5,623 nt of DNA from positions 1 to 5,623 of the forward strand of contig VBJX01000155.1 in assembly GCA_005879775.1 (NCBI GenBank), given 5' to 3'. The translations under genes were made by a program, and so were the position numbers. The stretch is from Chloroflexota bacterium (GTDB taxonomy: Bacteria; Chloroflexota; Limnocylindria; QHBO01). How positions within the stretch are numbered: position 1 is the first letter of the stretch; the number at the start of each line of letters is the position of its first letter. The notes beneath the pieces were generated by a model. It ran no database searches. It had not been told where the DNA came from and was given only the letters and a program-made list of their open reading frames with translations. Positions 1 through 5,014 of this stretch are shown here, in pieces.

Positions 1-1104
1 TGCCGAGGCCTGCTCGATTCCGGCGCGCAGCCTGGCACCCATGGCGGCCGCATTCTCGATGAGCCCTCCCTCGATCAGCCGCATGGTGGCGATGCCCGCC
101 GCCGAGCAGATCGGATTGCCGGCGAAGGTCGAGCCGTGAGCACCCGCCGGCCAGGTCATCAGCGAGGCGCGGGCGATGAATCCGCCGAGCGGCATGCCTG
201 AGGCGATTCCCTTGGCCGTGGTTACGATGTCGGGCTCGACGCCGGCATGCTCGATCGCCCACCAGCGGCCGGTCCGCCCCATCCCCGACTGGATCTCGTC
301 GGCGATGAGCAGGATCCCGTGCTCGTCGCAGATCTGGCGGAGGCCCTGCAGGAAGGGAGCCGGGGCCGGGAAGTAGCCGCCCTCCCCCTGGATCGGCTCG
401 ATCACGATGGCGGCCACGTCGCTCGGGGCGATGAGGCGGCCCAGGATGTCGCGGCGCAGGACCTCGAGCTCGGCGCTGCCGTCGCCACCGCTCCCTTCGC
501 GCCAGGGGCGGACGCGCGGGAAGGGGGCGTGATGGACCATCGGCAGAAGCGGCCCGAAGCCGGCCCGCTGCTTGATCTTGCTGTTCGTCAGCGAGAGGGC
601 GCCCATGGTGCGGCCGTGGAAGGCCCCCTCGAAGGCGATCAGCCCGGGCCGATGCGTGTAATAGCGCGCCAGCTTGATGGCACCCTCGACCGCCTCGGTG
701 CCCGAGTTGGTGAGGAAGACCTTGGCCGGCTCGCTGAAGGGTGCGATCCGCGCCAGGTGCTCGGTCAGCTCCAGGTAGCGTGGCTCGTAGAAATCGGTCG
801 CGGCGATATGGATCAGGTGGTCGGCCTGCTCCTTGATGGCGGCCACCACCTCGGGGTGACGGTGACCGGTGCTGCACACCGCGATCCCGGCCGCGAAGTC
901 CAGGAACCGGTTGCCGTCGACATCGGTCACCACGTAGCCGCTGCCCGACTCGGCGACGAGCGGATAGGCACGGGTGAGACTGGGGCTGACGACGGCCTGG
1001 TCGCGCGCAATGAGAGCGCGGGCGCGCGGGCCGGGCAGCTCGGTGATGATCTGGGGAGCGTCCAGGCGGGCAGCCGCTGATGAGGCGCTGGTCTCGAGGG
1101 TCAT
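1..1104 (-). CDS. Class III PLP-dependent aminotransferase (acetylornithine/ornithine/GABA aminotransferase family), 3' end cut by window edge
   Basis: The frame is open for 368 codons from an ATG at 1104-1102 and is still open at base 1. The family is about 440-450 residues, so roughly 75-80 C-terminal residues lie outside. It is a cytosolic fold-type I enzyme moving an amino group from an omega- or alpha-amino acid to a 2-oxo acid. Visible motifs are SGTEA at residues 134-138 (PLP phosphate), GAFHGRTMGALSLT at 160-173, EPIQGEGGY at 236-244, ADEIQSGMGRTG with the PLP-pyridine Asp269, the Schiff-base Lys298 in TTAKGIASGMPLGG, and STFAGNP near 325-331. All core residues are present and I see no internal gap. 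The N-terminus (IITELPGPRARALIARD, then SLTRAYPLV) resembles the archaeal/Chloroflexi branch, whose substrate is often uncertain: ornithine, GABA, acetylornithine or even racemase activity. The P5C dehydrogenase upstream favours ornithine-delta-aminotransferase, but this is inference. A GGAG 8 bases before the ATG supports the start. It lies 45 bases after pyrD and is probably co-transcribed. Confidence 0.93.
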   Translation of the reverse strand, partial: MTLETSASSAAARLDAPQIITELPGPRARALIARDQAVVSPSLTRAYPLVAESGSGYVVTDVDGNRFLDFAAGIAVCSTGHRHPEVVAAIKEQADHLIHIAATDFYEPRYLELTEHLARIAPFSEPAKVFLTNSGTEAVEGAIKLARYYTHRPGLIAFEGAFHGRTMGALSLTNSKIKQRAGFGPLLPMVHHAPFPRVRPWREGSGGDGSAELEVLRRDILGRLIAPSDVAAIVIEPIQGEGGYFPAPAPFLQGLRQICDEHGILLIADEIQSGMGRTGRWWAIEHAGVEPDIVTTAKGIASGMPLGGFIARASLMTWPAGAHGSTFAGNPICSAAGIATMRLIEGGLIENAAAMGARLRAGIEQASA

Positions 1105-1112
1105 CGGTCCAA

Positions 1113-1116
1113 CTCC
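1113..1116 (-). promoter_or_regulatory. Shine-Dalgarno site of the aminotransferase
   Basis: Reading the minus strand, GGAG is followed by eight bases and the ATG at 1104. This good match at standard spacing is what fixes the start, because the following residues (MTLETSASSAAARLD) are a poorly conserved N-terminal tail. It shows that this gene is translated independently of pyrD, unlike the overlapping genes upstream. Confidence 0.6.
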
Positions 1117-1149
1117 GAGCGGAGTGGCGCGTCCTGCCCGCGCCTCTGG

Positions 1150-2208
1150 CTAGGCCGATATCGTATCAGCCCGCACGCGCTGTTCAGCCTGAACCGCGGC
1201 CCGGGTAGCCTCGCCGATGAGCCCTGGTCCGCGGTAGACGAGGCCGGTCCACACCTGGAGCAGGTCGGCTCCCGCGCCGATCAGGGTGGCAGCGTCCTCG
1301 GCGCAGCCGATCCCGCCCGAGGCGATGATCGCCAGCCGATCGCCCACGACGGCACGCGCGCGTCGCACGAGGCCGCGTGTCTTGACCAAGAGCGGCGCGC
1401 CGGAGAGGCCGCCGGCCTGGTTCGTCAGCTGGGCCGGCGAGGCGAGCCGCTCGCGCGCCAGGGTGGTATTGGCCAGGATCACGCCAACCGCGGCTGACTC
1501 CAGGGTGGGGTGCAGGTCCGGCGCCAGCTTGACGAAGAGCGGCCGGGCGCAACTCAGCCGCTCGCCGTTGTCGGCCATCGCGGCGAGGAGCCTGCGCAGC
1601 CGGCGCGGAGCCTGGAGGTCGCGCAGCCCTGGCGTGTTGGGCGACGAAACGTTGACCACCAGGTAGTCGGCGAGGGGTGCCAGCTGCGCCTGGGCAGCCA
1701 GGAAATCGGCAACCGCGTTCTCGGCTGCCGTGGCCGCGTTCCGCCCGATGTTGACCCCGACAACGAATCCCGACGGCAGGCGGTCGCGGGCAGCGGCCAG
1801 GTTGCGGGCCACCGCCTCGGCGCCGGCGTTGTTGAACCCCATCCGGTTGATGAGCGCCTCGTCCCGCGACAGCCGGAAGAGTCGAGGCCGCGGATGGCCG
1901 GGCTGCGGCAGCGGCGTCACCGTGCCGACCTCCGCGAACCCGAGCCCCAGCGCCGCCCAGCCCCGCAGGGCGACCGCGTCCTTGTCGAAGCCTGCCCCCA
2001 CCCCGATCCTGCTGCGGAACGTCAGGCCGGCCACCTCGACGGGCGCATCGGTTTGAAGAGCGCCCCCGGCCAGGGCAGCCAGGCCACGGCCGATCGGGCT
2101 TTGCCCCCCCACGCGCAGCGCGTCGATGGTCAGGTGGTGGATCCGCTCAGGATCGATGCTGAAGAGGAGGGGACGGACGGCCCGATAGGCGACGGCCCGC
2201 CAGGCCAT
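1150..2208 (-). CDS. pyrD: Dihydroorotate dehydrogenase (quinone), class 2, with an apparent short internal deletion
   Basis: The 352-residue product is an FMN enzyme oxidising dihydroorotate to orotate and passing electrons to membrane quinone, the fourth step of UMP synthesis. Class 2 is shown by the N-terminal membrane-associating helices (FSIDPERIHHLTIDALR, residues 16-32) and a Ser catalytic base, Ser189 in NVSSPNTPGL (186-195). Other landmarks are GAGFDKD with Lys76, VGTVTPLPQPG at 94-104, INRMGFNN at 120-127, FVKLAPD with Lys227, ANTT at 246-249, GGLSG at 266-270, ASGGIG at 296-301 and the FMN-phosphate loop around 313-328. Length is close to normal, but only 9 residues separate APDL (229-232) from GVILANTT, against 18 in E. 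coli PyrD as I recall it. Most of one barrel helix seems to be missing, so activity is uncertain. The ATG overlaps the previous stop by one base (TGATG). No strong Shine-Dalgarno precedes it, which suggests translational coupling. Confidence 0.95.
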   Translation of the reverse strand: MAWRAVAYRAVRPLLFSIDPERIHHLTIDALRVGGQSPIGRGLAALAGGALQTDAPVEVAGLTFRSRIGVGAGFDKDAVALRGWAALGLGFAEVGTVTPLPQPGHPRPRLFRLSRDEALINRMGFNNAGAEAVARNLAAARDRLPSGFVVGVNIGRNAATAAENAVADFLAAQAQLAPLADYLVVNVSSPNTPGLRDLQAPRRLRRLLAAMADNGERLSCARPLFVKLAPDLHPTLESAAVGVILANTTLARERLASPAQLTNQAGGLSGAPLLVKTRGLVRRARAVVGDRLAIIASGGIGCAEDAATLIGAGADLLQVWTGLVYRGPGLIGEATRAAVQAEQRVRADTISA

Positions 2209-2639
2209 CAGTCTTCGTGGGCGCGCGGGAAGGCCATCTCCATGGGGCGCAGGGCAGGCAGCGGGTCGCCATCGGCATCGGTCTCGGTGTCGTTGGGGGC
2301 CATGAACTCGTGCCAGACCTCCGTGCCAGCGGCAGGCGGATCGTCGAGCTCCTTGAGCGCCACGATCCCGTCGAAGCGGATGACCCCTTCCTGGCCCGAT
2401 TCGGTCTCGAACTCGTCCTCGTACTCCTCGGCCACCTCGATCGCACGGCCGAGCGCCGTCTCCTCGTCCTCGCCGTCGACCAGCACCACCCGGTCCTCGA
2501 TCATGATCGGGGCGTCGCCGACCAGGTAGGCGTAGCGCAGCTGGACGGAGAACCAGCCGCTCGGATCGACCACCGGGTCGAGCGCCAGGGAGTCGAGCGC
2601 GTCGGGTGGCGGCGCGCCGTTGCCTGATTGATTGGTCAC
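2208..2639 (-). CDS. Small acidic protein, DUF4288-like
   Basis: The 143-residue protein has no signal peptide or membrane segment and is strongly acidic. A disordered-looking N-terminus (residues 1-27) is followed by WFSVQLRYAYLV (29-40), EDRVVLVDGEDEETALGRA (48-66), an acidic helix about 67-82 (IEVAEEYEDEFE), IRFDGIVALKELDD (87-100) and GTEVWHEFM (105-113). The order is WFSV strand, (E)xRVVLV strand, EEA-type helix, then a VxELxD strand and GTEVWxxFM. It matches what I remember of the DUF4288 domain, whose function is unknown. The match is by eye and not proven. The start is GTG at 2639-2637. GTGA overlaps the stop of the dehydrogenase by four bases, and a GAGGAG about 11 bases upstream can serve as Shine-Dalgarno. 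The stop overlaps the pyrD ATG by one base. The position between two metabolic genes suggests an accessory role, but nothing in the sequence says which. Confidence 0.85.
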   Translation of the reverse strand: MTNQSGNGAPPPDALDSLALDPVVDPSGWFSVQLRYAYLVGDAPIMIEDRVVLVDGEDEETALGRAIEVAEEYEDEFETESGQEGVIRFDGIVALKELDDPPAAGTEVWHEFMAPNDTETDADGDPLPALRPMEMAFPRAHED

Positions 2640-4166
2640 GCCGGCGGTGGCTCCTCGCCCATGACCGTCTGCGACTGCTCGCGCAGGAACTGCTGCACGT
2701 AATACGGGCCGAGGCCGCTCTTACCGGAGGAGCCGGAGCCCTTCCAGCCGCCGAACGACTGGATCCCCGGCCATGCTCCGGTGGTGGCGCCGGCGCGCCG
2801 GTTGACGTACACCACCCCCGCTTCGATGCCGTCCAGGAAGTGGCGGATCTCGGCCTGGTCGTGGCTGAAGATGCCCGCCGTCAAACCATAGGGGGTGGCG
2901 TTCGCCAGGCGCAGCGCCTCGTCCAGGGAGTCCACCTCGCCCACCACCAGGAACGGCACGAAGAGCTCGTCGCGGAAGAGCCGATGGTCAGTCGGTAGGC
3001 CTGTCACCACGGTCGGTTCGGGGAAGCCTCGCCTCGGCCACGGCATCGGTGAACTTGCGCAGCGAGCGCGCGTTGATGACCGGGCCCATCCACACGTCGC
3101 GGTGGGTGGGGTCTCCGACCCGGATCTGGCGCGCCCGCTCGACCAGCTTCTCCACGAACGGCCGGGCCACCCCGCGCTCGACGTAGACCCGGCTGTTGGC
3201 GCTGCACTTTTGGCCGTCGAAGCCGAACGCCGACCGCATGACGCCCTCGGCGGCCTCGTCGAGGTCGGCGGAGGAGGTGATGATGGCCGGGTTCTTGCCA
3301 CCCATCTCGGTGATGATCGGGCGCGGGAAGTCACGGGTGAAGTGGGTGTAGAGGCGCATCCCCACCTCGTAGCTGCCGGTGAAGATCAGCCCGTCGATCC
3401 CCGGGTTCTCCTCGAGCTCGGCGCCGACCGTCTCGCCAGGTCCGGTCACCAGGTTGAAGACGCCTGCCGGCACGCCGGCGTCGCGGAGCGCCTCGCCGTA
3501 CTTGTAGGCCATCAGCGGCGCATCCGACGAGGGCTTGAGGACCACCGTGTTGCCGGCGATCAATGCGCCGGCGGCCGGACCCCCGGCCAGCGCCATCGGG
3601 AAGTTGAAGGGACTGATCACGCCCCACACGCCATGCGGCTTCAAGACGCTGCGTGTGTGCTCGGCGGCCGAGAGCGAGCCCATCGGCTTCACGAACCCGT
3701 CGTTCGCCTCCATGGTGTCGCTGTAGTAGCGCAGGAGGTCGGCCGTCTCCTCCACGTCGCCGAGCGCCTCGAGGCGGTTCTTCCCCACCTCGAAGGCCAT
3801 CAGCGCCGCGTAGTCGAACTGGCGTTCGCTGATCAGGTCGGCGGCGCGGCGCAGCAGCTCGATGCGCTTCCGCCAGCCGAGGTCACGCCAGGCGGGGAAC
3901 GCCTGACGAGCGGCGGTGATGGCATCGCGCACGTCCTGCCGGGTGCCGACCGGGAAGCGCGAGACCACGATCTCCGTGTCGATCGGGGAGCGGTCCTCGA
4001 ACTCCTCGGCTCCACGGCGCTCCTCCCCGCCTATCAGCATCGGGTACGAGCGGCCGAGCTCGGCGCGAGCCCGCTCCACTGCCGCGTCGAAGGAGGCCTG
4101 TAGCTCCTCGTTGTCGGCGGAGAGGGTGGCGTAGGTGATCTTCAGGCGGGGGGTGGTGGTGGTCAT
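2636..4166 (-). pseudogene. pruA: L-glutamate gamma-semialdehyde (1-pyrroline-5-carboxylate) dehydrogenase, interrupted by a frameshifting deletion
   Basis: The intact family enzyme (RocA/PruA type) oxidises glutamate-gamma-semialdehyde to glutamate with NAD. The first part runs from ATG 4166 in one frame and would stop at 2988 after 392 codons. Real homology ends near Arg380. It holds the N-terminal YPMLIGGEE (41-49), VKPMGSLSAAEHTRSVLKPH (159-178), ISPFNFP with oxyanion Asn188, VLKPSS with Lys211, FTGSYEVG (262-269), general base Glu287 in EMGGKNPA, and catalytic Cys321 in GFDGQKCSANSR. The last 130 residues continue in another frame from about 3028 (GFPEPTVVTGLPTDHRLFRDE) to TGA at 2636, with YGLTAGIFS, YVNRRAGATTGAWPG, FGGWKGSGSSGKSG and YYVQQFLREQSQT. 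Between the two parts the usual loop (A/GGG, then GYF before the EPTV strand) is missing, so this is a deletion of about 40-55 bases by family comparison. The product lacks the oligomerisation and C-terminal catalytic region. It may be a true pseudogene or an assembly error. Confidence 0.9.
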
Positions 4167-4175
4167 CGGCCGGCA

Positions 4176-4181
4176 ATTATG
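4176..4181 (-). promoter_or_regulatory. Candidate -10 element (CATAAT) for the dehydrogenase cluster
   Basis: On the minus strand, CATAAT matches the bacterial -10 consensus at five of six positions and is the most AT-rich spot in the intergenic region. Nine bases separate it from the dehydrogenase ATG at 4166. The predicted transcription start near 4169 would leave a leader of about three bases. No Shine-Dalgarno precedes that ATG (TAATTGCCGGCCG), which fits leaderless translation. I find no convincing -35 box 16-18 bases upstream. The same AT-rich bases could instead be the tail of the adjoining stem-loop. Confidence 0.35.
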
Positions 4182-4197
4182 GCACCGATACGGCGCC
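4181..4197. repeat. Inverted repeat: 7-bp stem with a 3-base loop, touching the candidate -10
   Basis: In minus-strand RNA, GGCGCCG and CGGUGCC pair over seven positions, one of them a G-U wobble, around a UAU loop. The AT-rich AUAAUU follows directly. Two readings are possible: a short intrinsic terminator with a weak A/U tail for the upstream methyltransferase transcript, or a dyad in the -10/-35 spacer of the dehydrogenase promoter where a regulator could bind. Both are inference from the pairing and position. Confidence 0.35.
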
Positions 4198-4209
4198 AGG
4201 CATGCCGAA

Positions 4210-4240
4210 GGCCAGGCTCCGGGGGGAGAAGAGCCTGGCC
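4210..4240 (-). terminator. Stem-loop after the methyltransferase, possible U-tract-poor terminator
   Basis: GGCCAGGCTC (4210-4219) and GAGCCTGGCC (4231-4240) are perfect 10-base complements, eight of the pairs G-C, around an 11-base loop. It lies 66 bases past the methyltransferase stop and 43 bases before the dehydrogenase ATG, upstream of the candidate -10. Only two T residues follow the stem on the minus strand, so it is not a classical intrinsic terminator. Terminators without a U-tract are proposed for GC-rich bacteria. It could also be an mRNA-stabilising 3' hairpin or, if transcription reads through, a leader structure for the dehydrogenase. The rest of 4241-4306 shows no gene or other motif. 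Confidence 0.5.
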
Positions 4241-4306
4241 CTCGACGGCGCGATCATACGGGCCCCCCGCGACCCGTCGCAAGGGAAATCTCACGGCCCA
4301 TGAAGG

Positions 4307-4999
4307 TCACTCCTTGGCCAGGTGATAGAGGCCCAGGCGCATCGGCACCGAGGCCGGATGGCCGGCCCGCAGAAAGGCCTTGCCGCGGTCCCCGAAGAGA
4401 CGTGGCAGGAGCTCGCCGGCTGCCTCCTCGTCTGACAGATCGAGGCGCGAATGGACCACCTTGATCTTGAACCGATGACGCAGCCACCAGCCGGTTCGCC
4501 GCTGCGTTGCCTCGAACGCATCTGCGACAACTCGCGGATCGAGAAGTGCCTCGACCGGGTCGCGTCCGTAATAGCCGATGACGACCAGCCGGCCGCCCGG
4601 GCGCAGCACGCGCAGCGCCTCGTCGATGGCCGGCAGGAAGGCGTCGTCGGGCTGGATGGAGCCGGAGAGGACGATGTCGACTGCCCCGTCGCGCAGCGGC
4701 AGGTGACCCGGCGTCCCCTCCACGATCCGCAGGTTCGGCTGATGCGACGCCGATGCCCGCTCCCGCGCCGCGGCCAGCAGGGCCGGCTCGGACTCGATCC
4801 CGTAGGTCCGTCCAGTGCGCCTGGCGAGGAGCATCGGGTAGTGACCGATCCCCGTCCCGACGTCCGCGATCCGCTTGCCGGAGAGCGGGGTGATCCGCTC
4901 CAGCGCGGCCAGCACCTTGCGGTCGGGATCGATGAGATCGCCGACACGCGCGTGCAGCACGGGATCGGGCTCGGTCCACGGCGGCAGGATGGCGTGCAT
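4307..4999 (-). CDS. Class I SAM-dependent methyltransferase
   Basis: The 230-residue cytosolic protein has the Rossmann-type AdoMet fold. Motif I is IADVGTGIGHYP (residues 44-55), with the glycine loop that holds AdoMet. The acidic residue ending strand 2 is Glu69 in YGIESEP (66-72) and should bind the ribose hydroxyls. EGTPGHLPLRDGAVDIVLSG (94-113) contains the adenine-side acidic and strand-4 region. LRVLRPGGRLVVIGYYG (129-145) is the typical post-motif III segment. The C-terminal third (WWLRHRFKIKVVHSRLDLSDEEA, 171-193, to the end) presumably forms the substrate cap and resembles no specific acceptor family I can name, so the substrate (small molecule, lipid or quinone precursor) stays open. 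The fold is like UbiE/Methyltransf_11. The start ATG at 4999 has GGAG eight bases upstream, right after the stop of the preceding gene 15 bases away, so these two genes are probably one transcript. Confidence 0.93.
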   Translation of the reverse strand: MHAILPPWTEPDPVLHARVGDLIDPDRKVLAALERITPLSGKRIADVGTGIGHYPMLLARRTGRTYGIESEPALLAAARERASASHQPNLRIVEGTPGHLPLRDGAVDIVLSGSIQPDDAFLPAIDEALRVLRPGGRLVVIGYYGRDPVEALLDPRVVADAFEATQRRTGWWLRHRFKIKVVHSRLDLSDEEAAGELLPRLFGDRGKAFLRAGHPASVPMRLGLYHLAKE

Positions 5000-5007
5000 C
5001 GTTCCTG

Positions 5008-5014
5008 CTCCCCT
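5008..5014 (-). promoter_or_regulatory. Shine-Dalgarno site of the methyltransferase
   Basis: AGGGGAG on the minus strand begins directly after the TAA stop of the upstream gene (5017-5015) and ends eight bases before the ATG at 4999. It supports this start and suggests re-initiation by ribosomes finishing the upstream gene. Confidence 0.6.

Noticed and set aside
247..1080. Plus-strand open frame (277 codons) opposite the aminotransferase
   Set aside because: The minus-strand frame carries all the PLP-enzyme motifs. The plus-strand product has no family likeness.
1126..1144. 6-bp GC stem with a 7-base loop between pyrD and the aminotransferase
   Set aside because: It is short, has no T-tract, and is expected by chance in sequence this GC-rich. 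It also sits just before a good ribosome binding site, so termination there is unlikely.
1182..1194. 13-base palindrome (GTTCAG, one base, CTGAAC) near the end of pyrD, with a TACGAT -10-like hexamer at 1160-1165
   Set aside because: Both lie inside pyrD codons (VQAEQ and the last residues). No -35 supports the hexamer, and the palindrome does not match an operator I know. Chance is the simpler reading.
1510..2529. Plus-strand open frame (339 codons) spanning pyrD and the DUF4288-like gene
   Set aside because: It crosses two genes that are convincing on the other strand and its translation is Arg/Pro/Ser-rich without motifs.
3020..3035. Programmed ribosomal frameshift in the dehydrogenase
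   Set aside because: No slippery heptamer or following pseudoknot is evident. A programmed shift would not explain the missing conserved loop residues.
2895..4103. Long plus-strand open frame (402 codons) opposite the dehydrogenase
   Set aside because: It is antisense to strongly conserved ALDH codons. The translation is low-complexity, rich in Gly, Arg, Ala, Val and His, with no recognisable domain, as expected for a GC-rich antisense shadow.
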